A stretch of DNA of 64,000 bases from Streptomyces sp. SID9727 (lineage in GTDB: Bacteria > Actinomycetota > Actinomycetes > Streptomycetales > Streptomycetaceae): positions 1 through 64,000 of the forward strand of contig NZ_JAAGNI010000136.1 of assembly GCF_010550605.1 (NCBI RefSeq). Reading direction: 5' to 3'. Under the pieces are notes generated by a model. It was not told where the DNA came from. It worked only from the letters and a program-made list of their open reading frames with translations, and did no database searches. How positions within the stretch are numbered: position 1 is the stretch's first letter; each line of letters opens with the position of its first letter. Made by a program: the position numbers and the translations under genes. Shown in pieces: positions 1 through 7,958 of this stretch.

Positions 1-1
1 G

Positions 2-847
2 GCCGCCGTGCTCGCCCTGAGCGGCTGCGGCGCGTCCGGCGACGATGCGAGCAGCGCCGCCGACCGGGGCGTCGCCGGGCCGCAGCAGCAGAGGGGCGGC
101 GCCGCGGCCGGCAAGGCCGAGGCACCGGCTGCGGACTCGGCCGGAACGAAGCAGCGGCAGAAGGACCCGACACCCACCGCGACCCACGTCATCCGCACCG
201 CCTCGCTCTCCGTGGAGGTGAAGGACGTGCCGAAGGCGGCCGCCCGGGCGCGTACGGCGGTGCAGGGCGCGGGCGGGCTGGTCGAGAAGGAGACCACCGA
301 GCGGATCGACTCCGCGCTGGACTCCTCGCACCTGGTGCTGCGCGTCCCGCAGGACGCGTACGACGAGGTGCTGCGGGAGCTGTCGGGGACGGGCAAGCTG
401 GTCTCGCGCACCTCGGCGGCCAAGGACGTCACCGACCAGGTCGTGGACATCGACAGCCGGATCGCCACCCAGCGGGCGAGCGTGGCACGGGTCCGCAAGC
501 TGATGGACCGGGCCGGCAAGCTGGCCGATGTGGTCACGCTGGAAGGTGAACTGAGCAGCCGTCAGGCGGCACTGGAGTCGCTGCTCGCGCAGCAGGCGTC
601 CCTGAAGGACCGTACGACGCTGGCGACCATCACGCTCGACCTGGCCGAACCGGAGACGGCGGCCGGGGCGGCCGACGACGACCCGGGCTTCCCGGACGCC
701 GTCACCGGGGGCTGGCACGCCTTCGTGACGATGCTGCGCTGGCTGGCCATGGCGATCGGCGCCGCTGCCCCGTTCCTCGGCGTGGCGGCCGTCCTGGCCG
801 TGCTGTGGCGGTTCCTGCGCCGCCGCCGGGGCGCTGAGGGCGAGTGA
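2..847 (+). CDS. DUF4349 domain lipoprotein (5' end outside window)
   Basis: This frame is open from the first complete codon, so the true start and the beginning of the signal peptide lie before the window. The visible N-terminus reads LALSGCG, a lipobox whose Cys would be lipidated, so the protein is probably anchored outside the membrane. A low-complexity Ala/Gly/Gln linker follows. Next comes the DUF4349 region (IRTASLSVEV onward), with a predicted helical stretch around SRIATQRASVARVRKL. Near the end there is one hydrophobic membrane segment (LAMAIGAAAPFLGVAAVLAV) and a basic tail RFLRRRRG. This N-lipid/coiled-coil/C-terminal TM layout is usual for the family, whose function is unknown. 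Confidence 0.85.
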   Translation, partial: AAVLALSGCGASGDDASSAADRGVAGPQQQRGGAAAGKAEAPAADSAGTKQRQKDPTPTATHVIRTASLSVEVKDVPKAAARARTAVQGAGGLVEKETTERIDSALDSSHLVLRVPQDAYDEVLRELSGTGKLVSRTSAAKDVTDQVVDIDSRIATQRASVARVRKLMDRAGKLADVVTLEGELSSRQAALESLLAQQASLKDRTTLATITLDLAEPETAAGAADDDPGFPDAVTGGWHAFVTMLRWLAMAIGAAAPFLGVAAVLAVLWRFLRRRRGAEGE

Positions 848-912
848 GCGCGTCACCGGTCCGGGCCGCCCCGTAGCGTGGGTGCTTTCGCGGAGGCTTC
901 GGAGGTACCGGC

Positions 913-2295
913 ATGGCGGCGGAACGACTGGTGATCATCGGCGGGGACGCGGCGGGCATGTCCGCCGCGTCCCAGGCCAGGCGGCTCAGGGGCCCGGACG
1001 AGCTGAGCATCACCGCCTTCGAGCGGGGCCACTTCACCTCGTACTCCGCGTGCGGCATCCCGTACTGGGTCAGCGGCGACGTCACCGACCGGGACGACCT
1101 CATCGCCCGTACCCCCGAGGAGCACCGGGCCCGCGACATCGATCTGCGCACCCGCACCGAGGTGACGGAGATCGACGTGGCGGGGCGGCGGGTGCGCGCC
1201 CTGGACCGGGAGTCCGGCGAGGCGTACTGGACCGGGTACGACAAGCTGGTGATCGCCACCGGGGCCCGCCCGGTGCGCCCGGACCTGCCCGGCATGGACG
1301 CGCCCGGGGTGCACGGGGTGCAGACCCTGGACGACGGGCAGGCGCTGCTGGACAGCCTGGACCGGACGGAGGGCCGGCGCGCGGTCGTCGTCGGGGCGGG
1401 GTACATCGGGGTCGAGATGGCCGAGGCGATGCTGAAGCGCGGCTTCGAGGTGACCGTCCTCAACCGGGGCGAGCAGCCGATGGCCACGCTCGACCCGGAC
1501 ATGGGGCGCCTGGTCCACGACGCGATGGACGGGCTCGGGATCACCACGGTGAACGGGGCGGCGGTCACCGCCATCCGGACCGGCGACGACGGCCGGGTCA
1601 CCGAGGTCGTCACGGACGACGCGAGCTATCCGGCGGACATCGTGGTACTGGGCATCGGCGTCCAGCCGGAGACGGCCCTGGCCCGGGAGGCCGGGCTGCC
1701 GCTCGGGCCGCACGGAGGGCTGCTCACCGACCTGGCGATGCGGGTCCAGGGCCACGAGAACATCTGGGCGGGCGGCGACTGCGTGGAGGTCCTGGACCTG
1801 GTGGCGGGCCACACCCGGCACATCGCGCTCGGCACGCACGCCAACAAGCACGGCCAGGTCATCGGCTCCAACGCCGGGGGCGGCTACGGCACGTTCCCCG
1901 GTGTGGTGGGTACGGCGGTGAGCAAGGTGTGCGACCTGGAGATCGCCCGGACCGGGCTGCGCGAGAAGGACGCCCGGGCGGTGGGCCTGCGGTACGTCAC
2001 GGCGACGGTCGAGTCGACGAGCCGGGCGGGCTACTACCCGGACGCGCGGCCGATGACGGTGAAGATGCTCGCGGAGTACCGCACGGGCCGGCTCCTCGGC
2101 GTGCAGATCGTGGGCCGCGAGGGCGCCGGGAAGCGGGTCGACGTGGCGGCGGTGGCGCTCACCGCCCGGATGACCGTGGAGCAGATGACCGCCCTGGACC
2201 TGGGCTACGCCCCGCCGTTCTCACCGGTCTGGGACCCGGTCCTGGTGGCGGCCCGCAAGACCGTGTCGGTGCTGCGGAAGGCGGGCACCGACTGA
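913..2295 (+). CDS. FAD-dependent pyridine nucleotide-disulfide oxidoreductase, CoA-disulfide reductase / NADH oxidase-like
   Basis: 460 residues, the family's usual length. The FAD-binding loop is IIGGDAAGMSAA at the N-terminus. A second Rossmann motif (VVGAGYIGVEMAEAM, about residues 160-175) binds NAD(P)H, and the FAD-contacting GGDC follows near residue 290. A single redox cysteine, Cys47 in SYSACGIPYW, matches the active-site Cys of CoA-disulfide reductases and NADH oxidases and not the CxxxxC of glutathione or lipoamide enzymes. The C-terminal dimerisation domain is present. Start ATG with GGAGG about 9 nt upstream. The substrate (CoA disulfide, persulfide or O2) cannot be fixed from sequence. 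It converges on hemE with only ~20 bp between stops. Confidence 0.88.
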   Translation: MAAERLVIIGGDAAGMSAASQARRLRGPDELSITAFERGHFTSYSACGIPYWVSGDVTDRDDLIARTPEEHRARDIDLRTRTEVTEIDVAGRRVRALDRESGEAYWTGYDKLVIATGARPVRPDLPGMDAPGVHGVQTLDDGQALLDSLDRTEGRRAVVVGAGYIGVEMAEAMLKRGFEVTVLNRGEQPMATLDPDMGRLVHDAMDGLGITTVNGAAVTAIRTGDDGRVTEVVTDDASYPADIVVLGIGVQPETALAREAGLPLGPHGGLLTDLAMRVQGHENIWAGGDCVEVLDLVAGHTRHIALGTHANKHGQVIGSNAGGGYGTFPGVVGTAVSKVCDLEIARTGLREKDARAVGLRYVTATVESTSRAGYYPDARPMTVKMLAEYRTGRLLGVQIVGREGAGKRVDVAAVALTARMTVEQMTALDLGYAPPFSPVWDPVLVAARKTVSVLRKAGTD

Positions 2296-2318
2296 GCGGC
2301 GCCCGCCTCCGCGCCGGT

Positions 2319-3392
2319 TCAGCGGACGGTGCTGGTGTGGACGTACTCGACGAGGCGGGAGAGCGCGTCCGGGTCCATGTTCGGCATCACGCCGTGGCCC
2401 AGGTTGAAGATGTGGCCCTCCAGGCCGGCGGCCGCGTCCAGCACCTCCCGGGTCTTGGCCTCCACCGCGGAGGTCGGCGCGAACAGCACCGCCGGGTCGA
2501 GGTTGCCCTGGAGCGCCTTGCCGGGGCCGACGCGACGGGCGGCCTCGTCCAGCGACACCCGCCAGTCGACGCCGACGACGTCCGCCCCGGCCTCGCCCAT
2601 CAGGCCGAGCAGTTCGCCGGTGCCGACGCCGAAGTGGATGCGGGGGACGTCGTACGCGGCGACGGCGTCGAAGACCTTCGCGGAGGCGGGCAGCACGGAG
2701 CGCCGGTAGTCGGCGGGGGCCAGGGCGCCGACCCAGGAGTCGAAGAGCTGGACGGCCGAGGCGCCGGCCTCGATCTGGACCTTGAGGAAGGCGCCGGTGA
2801 TCTCGGCGAGCCGGTCGAGCAGGTCGGCCCAGAGCTCCGGGTCGCCGTACATCATGGCCTTGGTGTGCTCGTGGTTGCGGGAGGGGCCGCCCTCCACGAG
2901 GTAGCTCGCGAGGGTGAACGGCGCGCCCGCGAAGCCGATCAGCGGGGTCTCCCCCAGCTCGGCGGTGAGCAGCCGGACGGCCTCGGTGACGTACGGGACG
3001 TCCTCGGGGGTCAGGTCGCGCAGCCGGGCGAGGTCGGCGCGGGTGCGGACCGGCTCGGCGATCACGGGGCCGACGCCGGGCTTGATGTCGAGGTCGATGC
3101 CGATCGCCTTGAGCGGGACGACGATGTCGCTGTAGTAGACGGCGGCGTCGACCTTGTGGCGGCGGACGGGCTGCATGGTGATCTCGGCGACGAGCTCCGG
3201 CATCGTGCAGGACTCGAGCATCGGGATGCCTTCGCGCGCCTTCAGGTACTCGGGCAGCGAGCGCCCCGCCTGGCGCATGAACCAGACCGGCGTGTGCGGG
3301 ACCGGCTCGCGCCGGCACGCCTTGAGGAACGCCGAGTCGTACGTGGCGGAAGTCTTCGTCTGCTGCCCGGAGGGGCGGTCGTTGGCACTCAC
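2319..3392 (-). CDS. hemE: Uroporphyrinogen decarboxylase
   Basis: HemE removes four carboxyl groups from uroporphyrinogen III to give coproporphyrinogen III in cytosolic haem synthesis. The diagnostic N-terminal motif [14 protein letters not shown] carries the substrate-binding Arg pair, and [17 protein letters not shown] is the second family signature. Length is about 357 residues from the GTG at 3392 (VSANDRPSG), the start I recall from Streptomyces orthologues. A TTG nine codons upstream is also in frame but has no better ribosome site. It is transcribed away from the divergent DUF3000 gene about 90 bp off. Confidence 0.95.
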   Translation of the reverse strand: MSANDRPSGQQTKTSATYDSAFLKACRREPVPHTPVWFMRQAGRSLPEYLKAREGIPMLESCTMPELVAEITMQPVRRHKVDAAVYYSDIVVPLKAIGIDLDIKPGVGPVIAEPVRTRADLARLRDLTPEDVPYVTEAVRLLTAELGETPLIGFAGAPFTLASYLVEGGPSRNHEHTKAMMYGDPELWADLLDRLAEITGAFLKVQIEAGASAVQLFDSWVGALAPADYRRSVLPASAKVFDAVAAYDVPRIHFGVGTGELLGLMGEAGADVVGVDWRVSLDEAARRVGPGKALQGNLDPAVLFAPTSAVEAKTREVLDAAAGLEGHIFNLGHGVMPNMDPDALSRLVEYVHTSTVR

Positions 3393-3484
3393 GCACAGAA
3401 TCTTCGCACGCGCGGACAACGAGCCCTGCCCCGCACGGGTGTCCTTCCGCGCACGGAGCTCCCGTTCCGCCTACTCTTCCCCGC

Positions 3485-4144
3485 ATGGCTGCGGCTCAGG
3501 GACACATCTCCGGTCAATCCGATGGCGCTGACGGCACGGACGGCGCGGAGGGTGGTGCCGCCCCGTCCGCGTTCCGTTCGGCGGTGGACGCGCTGCGCGC
3601 GGCGCGGCTCCGTCCCGAGCTGGAAGTGGAGCCGACCCGACCGCCGAAGCGGCTCGCGCCGCACGCGTACGCGCTGGAGGCGGCGGTCGTCGACGGCGAG
3701 GACGATCTCGCCGACGGCCGGCTCGTCCTGCTCCACGACCCGGCCGGCCACGAGGCGTGGCAGGGAGCCTTCCGGCTGGTGACCCTGGTCCGCGCCGAGC
3801 TGGAGCCGGAGATGGCCGCCGACCCGCTGCTCCCCGAGGTCTGCTGGTCCTGGCTGACCGGCGCGCTGGAGGCCCGCGGCCTCTTCTACGGGGAAGCCGG
3901 CGGCACCGTCACCATGGCGGGCTCGCACTACTTCGGCGCGCTGGAGACCCGGCGTCCCGCGACGCAGATCGAGATCCGGGCCTCCTGGACCCCGCGCGAG
4001 GGCCTGGGCGGCGCACCGGACGCGGCGGCGCACCTGGTCGCGTGGGGCGACCTGCTCTGCCAGATCGCGGGCCTGCCGCCGTCCGGCCCGCTCGACGCGG
4101 CGGTGGTCACGCTCCCACAGCGCCGGGGCCCGCAGGCGCCGTGA
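3485..4144 (+). CDS. DUF3000 family protein
   Basis: 219 residues, soluble, no signal peptide. After an acidic, low-complexity start (GADGTDGAEGG) the conserved block [17 protein letters not shown] to the C-terminus matches the actinobacterial DUF3000 family, including the Trp-rich core CWSWLTGALEARG. The family is often found beside hemE in actinomycetes, and here it is divergent from it. Function is unknown and no catalytic motif is visible. A GC hairpin with a T-run lies just downstream. Confidence 0.85.
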   Translation: MAAAQGHISGQSDGADGTDGAEGGAAPSAFRSAVDALRAARLRPELEVEPTRPPKRLAPHAYALEAAVVDGEDDLADGRLVLLHDPAGHEAWQGAFRLVTLVRAELEPEMAADPLLPEVCWSWLTGALEARGLFYGEAGGTVTMAGSHYFGALETRRPATQIEIRASWTPREGLGGAPDAAAHLVAWGDLLCQIAGLPPSGPLDAAVVTLPQRRGPQAP

Positions 4145-4166
4145 CCCCTGCCGTGACCGGCCCGGG

Positions 4167-4194
4167 CGGGGCGGCCTTCGGGCCGTCCCGTTTT
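4167..4194 (+). terminator. Intrinsic terminator with TTCG tetraloop
   Basis: Arms 4167-4176 and 4181-4190 pair over 10 bp with one G-U, closed by a stable TTCG loop and followed by TTTT. It sits 22 bp after the DUF3000 stop. The remaining ~210 bp before the next gene hold no convincing gene; they are AT-richer and probably carry the promoter of the regulator at 4409. Confidence 0.75.
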
Positions 4195-4408
4195 CCGTGA
4201 CGCCACGTCATGCGATCACTTTCAGCCAGCGGAAAACGCTCTCCGAATCGACCGAGAACCCCATTTGCCCGAATTGTTACTCAACAAATGGTGATCTTCC
4301 CCTAAAGGAGCAGGGGTCTGCTGCCGAAGGAGTCAATGACCCTTCAAGCACGGTTCGCCCCGGCTTCATCCCCGAGCCGGCCCGTCCCGCCACTCCCCAG
4401 GAGGCCTG

Positions 4409-5071
4409 GTGTCCGTTCTCCTCGAGCAGCCCGCAAGCCTGGTCGCCTACCGCCCGAACAAGCCGACGGCCATGGTCGTCGTGGCCGACCCGCGCGTCCG
4501 TTCCACCGTCACCCGCCATCTGTGGGCTCTCGGAGTTCGTGACGTCATCGAGGCGTCGTCCATCGCGGAGGCCCGTCCCCGCGTCGGCAACCCGCGCGAC
4601 ATCTGCGTAGCCGACGTCCACCTGCCCGACGGTTCCGGGCTGACCCTGCTGTCCGAAACCCGAGCCGCCGGCTGGCCCAACGGTCTCGCCCTGTCCGCCG
4701 CCGACGACATCGGTGCCGTGCGCAACGCCCTCGCGGGCGGCGTCAAGGGCTACGTGGTCACCGGCACCCGTACCAACATCGGCCACCCGGCCCGTCCCGG
4801 CGTCGCCCCCATCGGCGCCACCGCCGCCCGTATGCACCGCCGGCCCCCCGGCACCCCGAGCCACCCGGGCGGCTACCGCGAACTCTCCGGCCGTGAGGTG
4901 GAGGTCCTGCGGCTCGTCGCCGAGGGCCAGTCCAACAAGGCCATCGGCGTCTCCATGGGGCTGTCCGCCCTGACCGTGAAGAGCCACCTCGCCCGCATCG
5001 CCCGCAAGCTGGGCACCGGCGACCGCGCCGGCATGGTCGCGGTGGCCCTGCGGACGGGCATCATCCACTGA
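4409..5071 (+). CDS. LuxR/NarL-type DNA-binding response regulator, atypical receiver
   Basis: 220 residues. The C-terminal LuxR helix-turn-helix is clear (ELSGREVEVLRLVAEG, then SNKAIGVSMGLSALTVKSHLARIARKLG). The N-terminal 120 residues look like a receiver (VVVADPRVRSTV, then VADVHLPDGSG with a plausible phosphoacceptor Asp). The acidic pair normally near the N-terminus is reduced to one Asp and the usual switch Lys region is weak (GVKGYVVTG), so phosphorylation is uncertain. No histidine kinase lies nearby, so it is an orphan regulator. Start GTG, AGGAGG 4 nt upstream. It is the regulator I recall immediately upstream of RNase D in streptomycetes. Confidence 0.85.
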   Translation: MSVLLEQPASLVAYRPNKPTAMVVVADPRVRSTVTRHLWALGVRDVIEASSIAEARPRVGNPRDICVADVHLPDGSGLTLLSETRAAGWPNGLALSAADDIGAVRNALAGGVKGYVVTGTRTNIGHPARPGVAPIGATAARMHRRPPGTPSHPGGYRELSGREVEVLRLVAEGQSNKAIGVSMGLSALTVKSHLARIARKLGTGDRAGMVAVALRTGIIH

Positions 5072-5123
5072 TCCTCCGCCCCGGCCGGTGCGCGACATAC
5101 GGAACCGGCTGGATTACGTGCAT

Positions 5124-5161
5124 CGACGCCTGCCGACGGAACGTTCCGTCGGCAGGCGTCG
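5124..5161. terminator. 38-nt perfect palindrome, likely terminator
   Basis: The 19-bp inverted repeat is continuous with no unpaired spacer (tip ..GGAAC/GTTCC..). It lies 52 bp after the regulator stop and 24 bp before the RNase D start, so it most likely ends the regulator transcript. Confidence 0.7.
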
Positions 5162-5185
5162 CGCACACACAGATACCCTTGACAC

Positions 5186-6460
5186 GTGACCGACGCCCAA
5201 GAGACCGCAGCAGACACATCACTGCGAACCACCGGGGGCGCTCCCCCGGACGACGTCGCCCCGGCGCCGATCCCCTTGCTCGAACCGCGCGAGGGCATTC
5301 CGCCGGTGGTGGCCTCCGACGAAGCCCTGGCCGGGGTGATCGCGGCATTCGCCGCGGGCTCGGGCCCGGTGGCCGTGGACGCCGAGCGGGCGTCCGGCTA
5401 CCGCTACGGACAGCGGGCCTACCTCGTCCAGCTGCGCCGTGACGGGGCGGGCAGCGCGCTCGTCGACCCCGTCGGCTGCCCCGACCTGTCCGGGCTCGGC
5501 GAGGCCCTGCGCGGCACGGAGTGGATCCTGCACGCGGCGACGCAGGACCTGCCCTGCCTCCGCGAGATAGGGATGACGCCGACCGGGCTCTTCGACACCG
5601 AGCTCGCCGGACGGCTGGCCGGCTTCCCGCGCGTCGGCCTCGGCGCCATGGTCGAGAACGTCCTCGGCTACTCGCTGGAGAAGGGCCACTCCGCCGTCGA
5701 CTGGTCCACCCGCCCGCTGCCCGACCCCTGGCTGCGCTACGCCGCGCTCGACGTCGAGCTCCTCATCGACCTGCGCAACGCCCTGGAGGACGAGCTCGAC
5801 CGGCAGGGCAAGCTGGAATGGGCCCAGGAGGAGTTCTCCGCCATCGCCTCGGCGCCGCCCGCTCCCCCGCGCCAGGACCCGTGGCGCCGCACCTCCGGGA
5901 TGCACAAGGTCCGCCGCCGCCGGCAGATGGCGGTCGTCCGGGAGCTGTGGAACACCCGGGACCAGATCGCCCGGCGGCGCGACATCTCCCCCGGCAAGGT
6001 GCTCGGGGACGCGGCGATCATCGAGGCCGCGCTCGCGCTTCCCCCCAACACGCACGCGCTGACCGCCCTCACCGGCTTCGGCCCGCGCATGGGACGGCGC
6101 CAGCTGGAGCAGTGGCAGGCCGCCGTGGACCGGGCCAAGGCACTGCCCGACACGGAGCTGCCGCAGCCCGGGCAGGCCCTCGCGGGACCGCCGCCGCCGC
6201 GCGCCTGGGCCGACAAGGACCCGGCCGCCGCCGCCCGGCTCTCGGCGGCCCGCGCCGCGGTGTCCGCGCTCGCGGAGCGGCTGCACCTGCCGCAGGAGAA
6301 CCTGATCACGCCGGACACGGTGCGCCGGGTCTGCTGGGAGCCGCCGAAGAACCCGACGCCGGAGACGGTGGAGTCCGCGCTCGCCGGGTACGGCGCGCGG
6401 CACTGGCAGATCGAGCAGGTGGCCCCGCTGCTGTACCGGGCGCTGACCCAGCCTTCGTAA
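5186..6460 (+). CDS. rnd: Ribonuclease D-like 3'-5' exonuclease with HRDC domain
   Basis: 424 residues. The DEDD exonuclease core is visible: motif I VAVDAERASG (about residues 60-70), motif II ILHAATQDLPCL, and motif III LRYAALDVELLIDL. These supply the acidic residues that hold two metal ions. An HRDC RNA-binding domain follows (KVRRRRQMAVVRELWNTRDQIAR). The enzyme would trim structured RNA 3' ends in the cytosol. The start is GTG at 5186; there is no Shine-Dalgarno sequence, and a GATACC hexamer lies just upstream, so leaderless translation is possible. It is followed by a very long hairpin. Confidence 0.9.
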   Translation: MTDAQETAADTSLRTTGGAPPDDVAPAPIPLLEPREGIPPVVASDEALAGVIAAFAAGSGPVAVDAERASGYRYGQRAYLVQLRRDGAGSALVDPVGCPDLSGLGEALRGTEWILHAATQDLPCLREIGMTPTGLFDTELAGRLAGFPRVGLGAMVENVLGYSLEKGHSAVDWSTRPLPDPWLRYAALDVELLIDLRNALEDELDRQGKLEWAQEEFSAIASAPPAPPRQDPWRRTSGMHKVRRRRQMAVVRELWNTRDQIARRRDISPGKVLGDAAIIEAALALPPNTHALTALTGFGPRMGRRQLEQWQAAVDRAKALPDTELPQPGQALAGPPPPRAWADKDPAAAARLSAARAAVSALAERLHLPQENLITPDTVRRVCWEPPKNPTPETVESALAGYGARHWQIEQVAPLLYRALTQPS

Positions 6461-6512
6461 CGCACACGGCCCCGGTGACGGCACAGGACAGGGGCGTGAT
6501 CACGCCAGGTTC

Positions 6513-6576
6513 CGCACACGGCGAATGGCCCGGACGGACTCGAAAACGAGTCCGTCCGGGCCATTCGCCGTGTGCG
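6513..6576. terminator. 30-bp perfect hairpin with AAAA loop
   Basis: Arms 6513-6542 and 6547-6576 pair without a mismatch around a four-base AAAA loop. It lies 52 bp beyond the RNase D stop and about 155 bp before the thiolase start. The length and perfection far exceed a normal terminator stem, but its position fits termination of the RNase D transcript. The rest of the 271-bp gap should hold the thiolase promoter. Confidence 0.75.
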
Positions 6577-6731
6577 CAGGGGTGCTCCCCGGGCAGTTTC
6601 CGCGTGTGACCTTCGCCGCTCCGGCACCAGGGGGTGGGCAGTCTGGTTACCCGCAAGTAGCATGACCGGAGCGGCGTGCCTCCGGGCGCGCCCCGCAGCA
6701 GTGCCATCCCGCACCCTGGAGGAGAGCCATC

Positions 6732-7958
6732 GTGCCTCGTACCATCCGGGACGTCGTCTTCGTAGACGGCGTCCGCACCCCGTTCGGCAAGGCGGGCCCG
6801 AAGGGCATCTACCACGAGACCCGCGCCGACGATCTCGTCGTGAAGGCCATCCGGGAGCTGCTGCGCCGCAACCCGGACCTGGACCCCAAGAAGATCGACG
6901 AGGTCGCCATCGCCGCGACCACGCAGATCGGTGACCAGGGTCTGACCCTCGGCCGCACCGCCGGCATCCTGGCGGGCCTGCCCCAGTCCGTCCCGGGCTA
7001 CTCCATCGACCGCATGTGCGCGGGCGCCCTGACCGCCGTCACGTCGACGGCCGGCTCCATCGCCTTCGGCGCGTACGACGTCGTCGTCGCCGGCGGTGTC
7101 GAGCACATGGGCCGCCACCCGATGGGCGAGGGCGTGGACCCGAACCCGCGGTTCGTGTCGGAGAAGCTGGTCGACGAGTCCGCGCTGTTCATGGGCATGA
7201 CCGCGGAGAACCTGCACGACCGGTACCCCACGATCACCAAGGAGCGCGCCGACGCCTACGCGGTGCGGTCGCAGGAGAAGGCCGCCAAGGCGTACGCCGA
7301 CGGCAGGATCCAGCAGGACCTGGTGCCGGTCTCGGTGCGCCGCACGAACGCGGAGGCCGGTGAGACCGGCTGGGGCCTGGTCACCGCCGACGAGCCGATG
7401 CGCCCGGGCACCACCATGGAGTCCCTGGCCAACCTGAAGACCCCGTTCCGCGCCCACGGCCGCGTCACGGCCGGTAACGCCGCGGGTCTCAACGACGGCG
7501 CCACCGCCTCGCTGCTCGCCGCCGAGGACGTCGCGCGCGAGCTGGGCCTCCCGGTCAAGATGCGCCTCGTCTCGTACGCCTTCGCGGGCGTCGAGCCGGA
7601 GGTCATGGGCTACGGGCCGATCCCGGCCACCGAGAAGGCCCTCGCCCAGGCCGGTCTCTCCATTTCGGACATCGGTCTCTTCGAGATCAACGAGGCGTTC
7701 GCCGTACAGGTGCTGGCCTTCCTGGAGCACTACGGCATCGCCGACGACGACGCCCGCGTCAACCAGTACGGCGGCGCGATCGCCTACGGCCACCCGCTGG
7801 CCTCCTCCGGGGTCCGGCTGATGACCCAGCTGGCCCGTCAGTTCGAGGAGCACCCCGAGGTCCGCTACGGCCTCACGACCATGTGCGTCGGCTTCGGCAT
7901 GGGCGCGACGGTCGTCTGGGAGAACCCGCACTTCGAGAACGCCGGAGGCGACAAGTGA
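6732..7958 (+). CDS. fadA: Acetyl-CoA C-acyltransferase (thiolase)
   Basis: 408 residues. It performs thiolytic cleavage of 3-ketoacyl-CoA, the last step of fatty-acid beta-oxidation. The nucleophile Cys96 lies in SIDRMCAGALTA, the catalytic His in YGHPLASSGVRL, and the acid/base Cys in TTMCVGFGMGA. GTG start with GGAGGA about 8 nt upstream. Its stop overlaps the start of the FadB gene in a GTGA, so the two are translationally coupled and likely form the alpha/beta subunits of one complex. Confidence 0.93.
   Translation: MPRTIRDVVFVDGVRTPFGKAGPKGIYHETRADDLVVKAIRELLRRNPDLDPKKIDEVAIAATTQIGDQGLTLGRTAGILAGLPQSVPGYSIDRMCAGALTAVTSTAGSIAFGAYDVVVAGGVEHMGRHPMGEGVDPNPRFVSEKLVDESALFMGMTAENLHDRYPTITKERADAYAVRSQEKAAKAYADGRIQQDLVPVSVRRTNAEAGETGWGLVTADEPMRPGTTMESLANLKTPFRAHGRVTAGNAAGLNDGATASLLAAEDVARELGLPVKMRLVSYAFAGVEPEVMGYGPIPATEKALAQAGLSISDIGLFEINEAFAVQVLAFLEHYGIADDDARVNQYGGAIAYGHPLASSGVRLMTQLARQFEEHPEVRYGLTTMCVGFGMGATVVWENPHFENAGGDK

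Noticed and set aside
882-3782. 966-codon open frame on the plus strand across the flavoprotein and hemE
   Set aside because: Arg/Gly/Pro-rich low-complexity translation, out of frame with a clear flavoprotein and antisense to hemE; a GC-bias shadow.
4197-4610. Plus-strand ORF upstream of and overlapping the LuxR regulator
   Set aside because: Starts within the terminator region, no ribosome site, composition unlike a gene, overlaps the confirmed regulator.
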